The notes below the pieces were generated by a model. That model was not told where the DNA came from. It searched no databases and was given only the letters and a program-made list of their open reading frames with translations. A stretch of 64,000 nucleotides of DNA from Archivesica marissinica. Lineage: Eukaryota > Mollusca > Bivalvia > Venerida > Vesicomyidae. Below are positions 47,833 through 58,709 of the stretch, piece by piece. Numbering within the stretch: position 1 is the stretch's first letter; every line of letters begins with the position of its first letter. The translations under genes were made by a program, and so were the position numbers. The stretch covers positions 82,262,598 to 82,326,597 of the forward strand of contig CM026387.1 of assembly GCA_014843695.1 (NCBI GenBank), in the 5' to 3' direction.

Positions 47833-48247
47833 GATCTGGTTTCTTACCTCAGCTGAACAAAGTATAATGAAATAATCATATGTTGATACACTATGTTAGT
47901 GTCACAGGTTGTGTTTTTATATGTACGTGTTTATATGATGGATGCGGCATTCCATAGTTAATGCAGTTTCAATAGTGCATGCGTCGTATATACGGATGAT
48001 TTCATGTCTTGTCGTTGTCTGTTCACTCGAGTGTGAATCGGTGACGATTGGCAATGTCCGTCTGTGACGGAAATTGTCGACGTTCGCCGAATCAACCCCA
48101 GGTGAGCAGTTGTCACTGTATTGTATTGTACATGTCCAATCGTTTTGTCTGTTGTATGTATATGAATGAGAGTTGTATGAAAGGTTTGAATGCATTGGCT
48201 CCTTGCTAATCTAATCCCTTTTCTGGTTATTCTGAACTGTTTCTCAG
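47833..48247. other. Unique sequence upstream of the 46-bp array
   Basis: No recognised gene or element was seen. It ends at an acceptor-like GAACTGTTTCTCAG. Confidence 0.45.
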
Positions 48248-48338
48248 CTCAGATCTATGGATGAACTCTTACGAGGTAGTCGAAAATCATTTAAAGACTT
48301 TCCAATTTATATTGGAAAGATGTTTAATTAACGCTGTG
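48248..48338 (+). CDS. Possible 91-nt exon of unknown affiliation
   Basis: An acceptor-like TGAACTGTTTCTCAG and a donor-like GTG|GTAAGA bound 91 nt. These are open in the one frame that continues NOX exon 11 (one nt completing a Ser codon, then 30 codons). The peptide contains NSYEVVENHLKTFQF. NOX2 has SYEVV at the equivalent region, but the expected VDGPFG before it and GAGIGVTP after it are absent. I regard it as more likely chance than exon. Confidence 0.2.
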
Positions 48339-48430
48339 GTAAGATATTTATAATGAATTACTATAGATATAATATATATATATATATGTTGTATTGTGTA
48401 TATACGCGTGGAATTAATTATGTGCAATAT

Positions 48431-51400
48431 TGTATTGTTTTATCATGTTTTTAATGTAGATTTATGAGTGTATATATTGTATGTTTTATCATGTTTTTAC
48501 TGTAGATTTATGAGTGTATATATTGTATGTTTTATCATGTTTTTACTGTAGATTTATGAGTGTATATATTGTATTGTTTTATCATGTTTTTACTGTAGAT
48601 GTATGAGTGTATATATTGTATGTTTTATCATGTTTTTACTGTAGATTTATGAGTGTATATATTGTATGTTTTATCATGTTTTACTGTAGATTTATGAGTG
48701 TATATATTGTATGTTTTATCATGTTTTTACTGTAGATGTATGAGTGTATATATTGTATGTTTTATCATGTTTTTACTGTAGATTTATGAGTGTATATATT
48801 GTATGTTTTATCATGTTTTTACTGTAGATTTATGAGTGTATATATTGTATGTTTTATCATGTTTTACTGTAGATTTATGAGTGTATATATTGTATGTTTT
48901 ATCATGTTTTTACTGTAGATTTGAGTGTATATATTGTATGTTTTATCATGTTTTTACTGTAGATGTATGAGTGTGTATATTGTATGTTTTATCATGTTTT
49001 TACTGTAGATTTATGAGTGTATATATTGTATGTTTTATCATGTTTTTACTGTAGATTTATGAGTGTATATATTGTATCATGTTTTTACTGTAGATTTACG
49101 AGTGTGTATATTGTATGTTTTATCATGTTTTTACTGTAGATTTATGAGTGTATATATTGTATGTTTTATCATGTTTTTACTGTAGATTTATGAGTGTATA
49201 TATTGTATGTTTTATCATGTTTTTACTGTAGATGTATGAGTGTGTATATTGTATGTTTTATCATGTTTTTACTGTAGATTTATGAGTGTATATATTGTAT
49301 GTTTTATCATGTTTTTACTGTAGATTTATGAGTGTATATATTGTATCATGTTTTTACTGTAGATTTATGAGTGTATATATTGTATGTTTTATCATGTTTT
49401 TACTGTAGATTTATGAGTGTATATATTGTATGTTTTATCATGTTTTTACTGTAGATTTATGAGTGTATATATTGTATGTTTTATCATGTTTTACTGTAGA
49501 TTTATGAGTGTATATATTGTATGTTTTATCATGTTTTTACTGTAGATGTATGAGTGTATATATTGTATGTTTTATCATGTTTTTACTGTAGATTTATGAG
49601 TGTATATATTGTATGTTTTATCATGTTTTTACTGTAGATTTATGAGTGTATATATTGTATCATGTTTTTACTGTAGATTTACGAGTGTGTATATTGTATG
49701 TTTTATCATGTTTTTACTGTAGATTTATGAGTGTATATATTGTATGTTTTATCATGTTTTTACTGTAGATTTATGAGTGTATATATTGTATGTTTTATCA
49801 TGTTTTTACTGTAGATTTATGAGTGTATATATTGTATGTTTTATCATGTTTTTACTGTAGATTTATGAGTGTATATATTGTATGTTTTATATGTTTTACT
49901 GTAGATTTATGAGTGTATATATTGTATGTTTTATCATGTTTTACTGTAGATTTATGAGTGTATATATTGATGTTTTATCATGTTTTTACTGTAGATTTAT
50001 GAGTGTATATATTGTATGTTTTATCATGTTTTATGGATTTATGAGTGTATATTGTATGTTTTATCATGTTTTACTGTAATTATGAGTGTATATATTGTAT
50101 GTTTTATCATGTTTTTACTGTAGATTTATGAGTGTATATATTGTATGTTTTATCATGTTTTACTGTAGATTTATGAGTGTATATATTGTATGTTTTATCA
50201 TGTTTTTACTGTAGATTTATGAGTGTATATATTGTATCATGTGTTTACTGTAATTATGAGTGTATATATTGTATCATGTTTTTACTGTAGATGTATGAGT
50301 GTATATATTGTATGTTTTATCATGTTTTTACTGTAGATTTATGAGTGTATATATTGTATGTTTTATCATGTTTTTACTGTAGATTTATGAGTGTATATAT
50401 TGTATGTTTTATCATGTTTTTACTGTAGATTTATGAGTGTATATATTGTATGTTTTATCATGTTTTTACTGTAGATTTATGAGTGTATATATTGTATGTT
50501 TTATCATGTTTTTACTGTAGATTTATGAGTGTATATATTGTATGTTTTATCATGTTTTTACTGTAGATTTATGAGTGTATATATTGTATGTTTTATCATG
50601 TTTTTACTGTAGATTTATGAGTGTATATATTGTATGTTTTATCATGTTTTTACTGTAGATTTATGAGTGTATATATTGTATGTTTTATCATGTTTTACTG
50701 TAGATTTATGAGTGTATATTGTATGTTTTATCATGTTTTACTGTAGATTTATGAGTGTATATATTGTATTGTTTTATCATGTTTTACTGTAGATTATGAG
50801 TGTATATATTGTATGTTTTATCATGTTTTTACTGTAGATTTATGAGTGTATATATTGTATGTTTTATCATGTTTTTACTGTAGATTTATGAGTGTATATA
50901 TTGTATGTTTTATCATGTTTTTACTGTAGATTTATGAGTGTATATATTGTATGTTTTATCATGTTTTACTGTAGATTTATGAGTGTATATATTGTATGTT
51001 TTATCATGTTTTACTGTAGATTTATGAGTGTATATATTGTATGTTTTATCATGTTTTACTGTAGATTTATGAGTGTATATATTGTATGTTTTATCATGTT
51101 TTTACTGTAGATTTATGAGTGTATATATTGTATGTTTTATCATGTTTTTACTGTAGATTTATGAGTGTATATATTGTATGTTTTATCATGTTTTTACTGT
51201 AGATGTATGAGTGTATATATTGTATGTTTTATCATGTTTTTACTGTAGATTTATGAGTGTATATATTGTATGTTTTATCATGTTTTTACTGTAGATTTAT
51301 GAGTGTATATATTGTATCATGTGTTTACTGTACATTATGAGTGTATATATTGTATCATGTTTTTACTGTAGATGTATGAGTGTATATATTGTATCATGTG

Positions 51401-52041
51401 TTTACTGTACTGTATGAGTGTATATATTGTATCATGTTTTTACTGTAGATGTATGAGTGTATATATTGTATGTTTTATCATGTTTTTACTGTAGATTTAT
51501 GAGTGTATATATTGTATGTTTTATCATGTTTTTACTGTAGATTTATGAGTGTATATATTGTATGTTTTATCATGTTTTTACTGTAGATTTATGAGTGTAT
51601 ATATTGTATGTTTTATCATGTTTTACTGTAGATTTATGAGTGTATATATTGTATGTTTTATCATGTTTTACTGTAGATGTATGAGTGTATATATTGTATG
51701 TTTTATCATGTTTTACTGTAGATTTATGAGTGTATATATTGTATGTTTTATCATGTTTTACTGTAGATTTATGAGTGTATATATTGTATGTTTTATCATG
51801 TTTTACTGTAGATTTATGAGTGTATATATTGTATGTTTTATCATGTTTTACTGTAGATTTATGAGTGTATGTTTTATCATGTTTTACTGTAGATTTATGA
51901 GTGTATATATTGTATGTTTTATCATGTTTTACTGTAGATTTATGAGTGTATATATTGTATGTTTTATCATGTTTTACTGTAGATGTATGAGTGTATATAT
52001 TGTATGTTTTATCATGTTTTACTGTAGATTTATGAGTGTAT
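48431..52041. repeat. 45/46-bp minisatellite
   Basis: About 80 visible units read TTTATGAGTGTATATATTG, then TATGTTTTATCATGTTTTTA and CTGTAGA. Variants lack one T or the ATGTTTT step. Each unit has the acceptor-like string TTTTTACTGTAG. The array runs into the second gap. Open frames such as FMSVYIVCFIMFYCR repeats come from 45-bp units lacking stops and are not genes. Confidence 0.97.
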
Positions 52042-53041
52042 NNNNNNNNNNNNNNNNNNNNNNNNNNNNNNNNNNNNNNNNNNNNNNNNNNNNNNNNNNN
52101 NNNNNNNNNNNNNNNNNNNNNNNNNNNNNNNNNNNNNNNNNNNNNNNNNNNNNNNNNNNNNNNNNNNNNNNNNNNNNNNNNNNNNNNNNNNNNNNNNNNN
52201 NNNNNNNNNNNNNNNNNNNNNNNNNNNNNNNNNNNNNNNNNNNNNNNNNNNNNNNNNNNNNNNNNNNNNNNNNNNNNNNNNNNNNNNNNNNNNNNNNNNN
52301 NNNNNNNNNNNNNNNNNNNNNNNNNNNNNNNNNNNNNNNNNNNNNNNNNNNNNNNNNNNNNNNNNNNNNNNNNNNNNNNNNNNNNNNNNNNNNNNNNNNN
52401 NNNNNNNNNNNNNNNNNNNNNNNNNNNNNNNNNNNNNNNNNNNNNNNNNNNNNNNNNNNNNNNNNNNNNNNNNNNNNNNNNNNNNNNNNNNNNNNNNNNN
52501 NNNNNNNNNNNNNNNNNNNNNNNNNNNNNNNNNNNNNNNNNNNNNNNNNNNNNNNNNNNNNNNNNNNNNNNNNNNNNNNNNNNNNNNNNNNNNNNNNNNN
52601 NNNNNNNNNNNNNNNNNNNNNNNNNNNNNNNNNNNNNNNNNNNNNNNNNNNNNNNNNNNNNNNNNNNNNNNNNNNNNNNNNNNNNNNNNNNNNNNNNNNN
52701 NNNNNNNNNNNNNNNNNNNNNNNNNNNNNNNNNNNNNNNNNNNNNNNNNNNNNNNNNNNNNNNNNNNNNNNNNNNNNNNNNNNNNNNNNNNNNNNNNNNN
52801 NNNNNNNNNNNNNNNNNNNNNNNNNNNNNNNNNNNNNNNNNNNNNNNNNNNNNNNNNNNNNNNNNNNNNNNNNNNNNNNNNNNNNNNNNNNNNNNNNNNN
52901 NNNNNNNNNNNNNNNNNNNNNNNNNNNNNNNNNNNNNNNNNNNNNNNNNNNNNNNNNNNNNNNNNNNNNNNNNNNNNNNNNNNNNNNNNNNNNNNNNNNN
53001 NNNNNNNNNNNNNNNNNNNNNNNNNNNNNNNNNNNNNNNNN
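52042..53041. other. Assembly gap, exactly 1000 N
   Basis: This is the second 1000-N run. Its left edge is the 46-bp array and its right edge is unique sequence 37 bp before a CHORD exon. The NADPH-binding exons of NOX and the first exons of the CHORD gene are both unaccounted for at this point. Confidence 0.97.
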
Positions 53042-53078
53042 AGCATATGGATTTATTTAAGTTTCCTTTTCATTCCAG

Positions 53079-53181
53079 AATGAAATACTGGTCATGTTGT
53101 GAACGAAAAACATCAGATTTCACCAATTTTCTTGACCAGGTTGGTTGCTATACAGGAACGCATTTATGGACCAAGAAGGAG
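53079..53181 (+). CDS. CHORDC1: CHORD gene exon: end of second CHORD domain
   Basis: One nt completes a split codon (GG|A, Gly, in relatives), then 34 codons run from [10 protein letters not shown] to WTKKE. The WSCC pair, the Cys of VGC and the His of GTH are zinc ligands of the CHORD fold. The acceptor is TTTTCATTCCAG, only 37 bp from the gap, and the donor GAG|GTAAAA. Confidence 0.93.
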
Positions 53182-56100
53182 GTAAAAACTGTTCATTTCT
53201 TTATAATTCTTAAAACCATGGTCATGTCATCTGATATAACTCGCTGTCCAGTCACTGAGCAAAAAATGCATAAACATCCTAATTGTCCTGAGCACATGCT
53301 ACGTCTTGGTGTCAGATACAGAATTTACATACTTACCTCTCAACGCTGTAGGATTGAATGTAAGATAGGTAAATCCCATTGAGGGTGTCGAATTCTTTCT
53401 CTATATCTATACACTATCCACCTTGCTTGTGGAAGGTCGATGGTTCTACCCGAATGCTGTTCCGTACCATTAATACTGCTCGGTAGCGTGGTCTTCCTCC
53501 ACCAATAATAGCTGGAGAGTCGCCATATGACCTAAGTAAGCTTTTGTTGCTACCGTAATCCCCAAAACAGACACAACTTTAATCCTTAGCTATTCTACTT
53601 GTGTTATCATTCTAAAATATGTTTGTCAGAAAAATAACTTTTTACTTGTAAATGTAATCCGACGTTAAATGCAGTTTCTTGTATCCCAGTTTTGTGTCTC
53701 GAATTTAGACACCTATGGCAGGTGTGACGGGAAACACATGGAGATACACCCAGGCCCGTGGATCCACGATATTATGTGGCGATAACTTTATTACGCAGCT
53801 GCTTGACTCCACACTGGATATACAGTCAAACCTGTGTTAGTGTCACCTCCATTAAGCAGCCAACCTGTATTAAGCAGCCAGTTTCCATATTTCCAAACGG
53901 TTGTTTTATTATATATTTGACCTCTATTAAGCAGTCACCTGTGCTAAGCAGCCACTTTCTCTGACTCCCTTGGCTGGCTGCTTTCGACAATTTTGACTGT
54001 ATACATCTTCCTTTACCTTTCCTACATACGCTTTAATGATAATGTCCTTCATTTTACGGCTGTCAGTGACTCGATGTCAAGCTTTCCAACTTCTGTATTA
54101 TTTTGTCAATTAGTTTATGCAAATTTATTTCAGCTCGACTGCGAAACAAGTTCTTACAACTTATATTAATCACTCTCGAGACCTCATTCCTGATGGAATC
54201 CATTGTCATGAGAGAGAGAAGAGGCATCATGGAATTTAAATGCCTTGCCTAATGGCACAATCGTAGCGGCTCCAGCGGGGCTCGAACTCCAGAACCTCAC
54301 ACCTGAAGCGAATGCACTATCACTGCGCTATCATGATTTCCAGTTTGTTAATTGTCTTCATAGTTGAAGGAAGCTTTGTGTTGGGTCCTTTCATTAAACA
54401 TACCTCAACATTAGATATATATACGACAAACAGTTTTGGTGTACAAATTGGTGCCATCTTGTTTAACCCTTTAAACACTACATTCCTCTAAATAGGCATA
54501 CAAAAAGTGTAGAGCTAGATGAGCTGGCTTGTGACGACCTGTCTGTTCAGGATCTGCACTTATTGCCAGTAATATTAATATTTTTAGACAAAATTACCCA
54601 TTTTGATAAATGAACTGGTCCAAATGTCATTTTCTTATTAATTTATTGGTCTAATAATATCATGCACCAGCCCATGTCAGTTACTTGGTGTTGAATGCAT
54701 TAAATGCTTTGGTCCATGTAATTTAAGATGTACTATTTTCCTTGAAAAATTTGTTTACCCATTCATTTACAGGAAGCAGACACAAAGAAGAGCTGCCGCT
54801 TGGACTGGTTCCAGACTGCACCTTGTATCAATATATCTGTGTTCTCAAAAGTAGCGGTACCAGAACAGACATATGTCGAAGTTAATAAAGTCGTGTGCAA
54901 CATACATATAGTCTTTGAAGGAGGGAAGAGTGTTTTTGAACAAAAATTAATTCTAAGAAATGTATGTATTATATGATCTGCTTCTAGTTCTAAGATAGTG
55001 TAGTATCAATTGTATTTATGCTACGCCATTTTTGAATTTCTGTAAAATTCCAAACTATTTTCAGGGCTCGACACTAACAGTGTCCATTACCCCGAGGTAC
55101 CTAACCTAAGTACCGCAAAGGTTTCCAAACTGGGTATCCCGTTAGGCTAACCTAAAATTGTCTGGATCAATTTTACAAAATCACGTAAATTAAAGATTTG
55201 CAATATATGCAACACGAAAGTGGAAATCGTCATATATAACCTGCTAACAGTTTCAGGGTTTTCTAAACGTTAGATGTATTATGTGTCGAGTGTTATCACA
55301 AGCCGGAATTGTAACCATCGTTTTGAGACTTGTATGGAATTGTAACCATCGTTTTGAGACTTGTGTGGAATTGTAACCATCGTTTTGAGACTTGTATGGA
55401 ATTGTAACCATCGTTTTGAGACTTGTATGGAATTGTAACCATCGTTTTGAAACTTGTATGGAATTGTAACCATCGTTTTGAGACTTGTATGGAATTGTAA
55501 CCATCATTTTGAGACTTGTATGGAATTGTAACCATCATTTTGAGACTTGTATGGAATTGTAACCATCGTTTTGAGACTTGTATGGAATTGTAACCATCGT
55601 TTTGAGACTTGTATGGAATTGTAACCATCATTTTGAGACTTGTATGGAATTGTAACCATGGTTTTGAGACTTGTGTGGAATTGTAACCATCGTTTTGAGA
55701 CATGTATGGAATTGTAACCATGGTTTTGAGACTTGTGTGGAATTGTAACCATCGTTTTGAGACTGTAAATGAGGACTACCTAGATATGGCATGAACCACA
55801 TTATTTCCAAAGATTGTGTTATTTTACGTTTATTTATCGTCGCTACCGGTTGCCCATATGAGTAACGCCTCCTGAAGAGATTAGTCATTTTAGATTTTTG
55901 GAGGATAGTGCTAATGATACAGACAGAGACCCATTCCAGAGTCTCCTCTGGGTCTTTTACGTGCACGGTGTAAAGCACCGACACGAGACCTTGGTTTAAT
56001 GTCCCATCTGAAAGACTGTTAATTAGGGTCAGACGGGGGATCGAACCTGCGGTTGTAGTGTAGTCCTGATGACTACCTCTTAAAAACTTTATTCTCCAAG

Positions 56101-56426
56101 CTTGTAGAATGCAGAAATGCAATAGTATCATATGCTGTACATATTTTTAGTTTTGTAAAATTTCGAGCTATCAAACTTATTTAAGATCTACGGTGCGTTA
56201 CCAGCCTCATCTTATTAAATATTTTCCTAAGTTGTGGTTAACGTCATTTCCATTGTATTTACAGGCTATTGAACCTGGGGAAAGTGTGGTAAAGTTGATG
56301 GGAACTAAAGTTGAGATTATGCTGAGAAAATCTGAATTGTTCAGCTGGCCATGTTTAGAATTGAAACGACCACCTCCTATTAAACAAGAGGAAAGTTCAT
56401 CATCAGACGACATCGACAGTGATTGA
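53079..56426 (+). CDS. CHORDC1: CHORD/CS-domain protein, three C-terminal exons (5' part missing)
   Basis: CHORDC1 (morgana) and its relative melusin are HSP90 co-chaperones with two zinc-binding CHORD domains and a p23-like CS domain. Three exons give about 150 residues. The first has the C-terminal half of the second CHORD domain ([13 protein letters not shown], then [12 protein letters not shown]). The second starts the CS domain (NIHIVFEGG). The third completes it ([20 protein letters not shown]) and ends in an acidic tail, [12 protein letters not shown]. Human CHORDC1 has the near-identical YWSCC, KTSDF, HMWTKK and KIEITMRKAE blocks. CHORD 1 and the start of CHORD 2 are absent and would lie in or beyond the gap. 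Melusin is a vertebrate paralogue, so CHORDC1 is preferred. Confidence 0.93.
53182..53820. other. CHORD gene intron, first part
   Basis: This is mostly unique intron sequence without a recognised element. Confidence 0.5.
53821..54001. mobile_element. MITE family F
   Basis: The ends TACAGTCAAAC and TTTTGACTGTA are inverted. The interior reads CCTCCATTAAGCAGCCAACC and GACCTCTATTAAGCAGTCAC, in the same orientation as the 30.97-kb copy. Confidence 0.82.
54113..54343 (-). mobile_element. SINE family D
   Basis: The minus-strand copy runs from the tail TTTCGCAGTCGAGCTGAAAT, through the body TGGATTCCATCAGGAATGAG, to the head GATAGCGCAGTGATAGTGC. Confidence 0.87.
54463..54703. mobile_element. MITE family I
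   Basis: It starts TTAACCCTTTAAACACTAC and ends GGTGTTGAATGCATTAA. The interior is the reverse complement of 37,045-37,264 over a long stretch around GGACCAGTTCAT. It sits 70 bp before a CHORD exon, just as its partner sits 25 bp before NOX exon 6. Confidence 0.72.
54773..54961 (+). CDS. CHORDC1: CHORD gene exon: linker and start of CS domain
   Basis: Sixty-three codons, phase 0, encode [19 protein letters not shown], then [19 protein letters not shown] and [14 protein letters not shown]. Human CHORDC1 has CRHDWHQT and HIVFEG at the same places. The acceptor is TCATTTACAG and the donor AAT|GTATGT. Confidence 0.93.
54962..55304. other. CHORD gene last intron, unique part
   Basis: No feature was recognised. 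A few CCTAACC-type words near 55,100 may belong to an old element. Confidence 0.4.
55305..55764. repeat. 31-bp minisatellite
   Basis: About 15 units read GGAATTGTAACCATCGTTTT, then GAGACTTGTAT, nearly invariant. It lies in the last CHORD intron. Minus-strand open frames here ([11 protein letters not shown] repeats) are artefacts. Confidence 0.96.
55815..56053 (-). mobile_element. SINE family A, head-truncated
   Basis: The minus strand reads from the tail (TTTATTTATCGTCGCTACCG) to ACGGGGGATCGAACCTGCG, ending just past the B-box. Confidence 0.88.
56265..56426 (+). CDS. CHORDC1: CHORD gene last exon and stop
   Basis: Fifty-three codons and TGA (56,424-56,426) encode [38 protein letters not shown] and then a charged tail. 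[11 protein letters not shown] matches the final beta strands of the CS domain. The acceptor is TTGTATTTACAG. No clear AATAAA is visible on the + strand in the following 300 bp, so the transcript end is unknown. Confidence 0.93.
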   Translation, partial: AIEPGESVVKLMGTKVEIMLRKSELFSWPCLELKRPPPIKQEESSSSDDIDSD

Positions 56427-57032
56427 TGAATGGCAAGCAAAAGGACTGAAACCATCCTAAGAAGTATTGGTGTATACTTGACGATGAATTCTACGGACTG
56501 AAACTTGGTTTATAAAGGGTCTTCTGAGATTGTCAAACAAAAAATGTATCTTGGTCAGATATTTGTGGCTTTGGTTTAAACAGTATTTATTGCAAGACAT
56601 AAATCACATATACCATACAACGACATACATAATGCAAAGGTTCAAGCAGGAAGCTAACACTAGCTTCTATTAATACTTTTTCCATAGATTTGTGGCTTAT
56701 GTTGCATGTGGAGATTTTCATATGCAACAGTTGGGTGTCTATACATTAGTCTGTCGCCATTATGGCATCAGTGGAGAGGTGAAGTAAATGATGCCTTCAC
56801 AAAGGTTTGTACACGTGACCGTATACTGAAAGTCAAATATTGCAATCTTGTTTTGTGTGCCCGTTGTGTTCTTCCTTCCCTCTGTTGTACAAGGACCATA
56901 CTACCTGGTTGTTTAGAAGATGATGGTTTATGTCGAGGTGGCGAGACTCTGGCTGCAGGGAGTTGGATATAAATAAGGATGGGTCGGGAAGCTATTCGAA
57001 ATAATGTTATCAAAAACAATATCATAACAATC
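56427..57032. other. CHORD gene 3' UTR and flank
   Basis: This probably includes the 3' UTR. No other gene is supported. Confidence 0.45.
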
Positions 57033-57690
57033 GTACTTTTTGGTTTAAACATATTTATTCCACTATATACATTCACAAAACAATACTTGTGCACAATATC
57101 AAAGAATAGGAAAGGATCAAAACGGAAGCAGAGTTATATAGTTTCTCTCCTTGATTAAATAGTACTTTTTGGTTTAAACATATTTATTCCACTATATACA
57201 TTCACAAAACAATACTTGTGCACAATATCAAAGAATAGGAAAGGATCAAAACGGAAGCAGAGTTATATAGTTTCTCTCCTTGATTAAATAGTACTTTTTG
57301 GTTTAAACATATTTATTCCACTATATACATTCACAAAACAATACTTGTGCACAATATCAAAGAATAGGAAAGGATCAAAACGGAAGCAGAGTTATATAGT
57401 TTCTCTCCTTGATTAAATAGTACTTTTTGGTTTAAACATATTTATTCCACTATATACATTCACAAAACAATACTTGTGCACAATATCAAAGAATAGGAAA
57501 GGATCAAAACGGAAGCAGAGTTATATAGTTTCTCTCCTTGATTAAATAGTACTTTTTGGTTTAAACATATTTATTCCACTATATACATTCACAAAACAAT
57601 ACTTGTGCACAATATCAAAGAATAGGAAAGGATCAAAACGGAAGCAGAGTTATATAGTTTCTCTCCTTGATTAAATAGTACTTTTTGGTA
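57033..57690. repeat. 129-bp tandem repeat, five copies
   Basis: Five essentially identical units begin GTACTTTTTGGTTTAAACAT and continue ATTTATTCCACTATATACAT, CTTGTGCACAATATCAAAG and TTTCTCTCCTTGATTAAATA. Units showing no visible divergence point to a very recent expansion. Confidence 0.96.
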
Positions 57691-58709
57691 ATATTGAGCA
57701 GTTAATTAAACATGTAAGATACATGGGGGTGGTTGTTGTTGCAAACTGTCTATAATGCTTCAAAGGAATGTTCTCGTCTGAACAGTTTTGACATCATAAT
57801 TAAACACTACCTACCTTAGCACCTACTGTAATTATCCGATTACATGGTACACTGTTAGTTAACGTGTGACCACAACATGGTTTATTTACACATCCTGGGG
57901 TGATTTCTTTTGTATTGGAAGGTTTCAAAAGAAAACAATGTATCTGATTTATGAGTTAATTTCATATTTGCAAATATAATATTTGTTCCGAATACTGGAA
58001 TGGTATTCGGATATTCGAATTACCGAGCGAATATTCATTGCCATCCCTAGATAGAAATGATAATCAACATTTACTTCTTACTGAATCAGTTGTTCGATAT
58101 CTGAAGCTTGAAATATATAATTATACAAATAACAAAACACACAAACAGTACAGTAAACGATCAGTAGACAAATCTAATTTAATTTCCAAGAGTATTTTTA
58201 CGTAGGTATAGCGCTTCTTTCACAAATCGAGCAATATTCAGCAAACATTTTCTATTTTTTATTGACATCAACATGTTGAATTTTTGAGTGGTGGGCCAGG
58301 AACACCTGCCCAGATATTTTTATCTTATAAATTTATACAATGGGCAGCACAACATAAAGTGAAATTCGGATTCTACCATATTTTGTGAACAGTTTACACA
58401 ATCTATTTTGTCTGACAAGATTGTTGACAGCAAATTAGTCTGTTGCTAATTGGAGTGAGAATGTGGTTGTGGAATAGTTCGAATACAGAACAAATATATA
58501 TGTATCTATGGTTTGATCAAATAAGTAAATATTCCTTGTTAGTTGATTTTCCACAACTACTTGCATTACATAAACCAAATACAAGGCTGACTGGAAAGTC
58601 ATATTTAACCTGTTAACTGACTGGTACCAGTATTTATTGCCAAATAAATGTGCTATATTATATTAAGAGTCGGTTCATGTAAGTGTATAACCATGAACAG
58701 TTGAGAAGT
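57691..58709. other. Unique AT-rich intergenic sequence
   Basis: There is no reading frame with conserved features and no recognised element. Confidence 0.5.

Noticed and set aside
48431..53060. Open frame of about 500 codons with FMSVYIVCFIMFYCR repeats
   Set aside because: It is generated by 45-bp repeat units and 1000 N. It resembles a membrane protein only through AT-rich composition.
25061..56426. A natural NOX-CHORD fusion gene
   Set aside because: Exon order and strand would allow it, and a phase-2 end could meet a one-nt start. However, the junction falls at a 1000-N placeholder gap, and both families lose domains essential to their normal function. A gap or misjoin is the simpler explanation.
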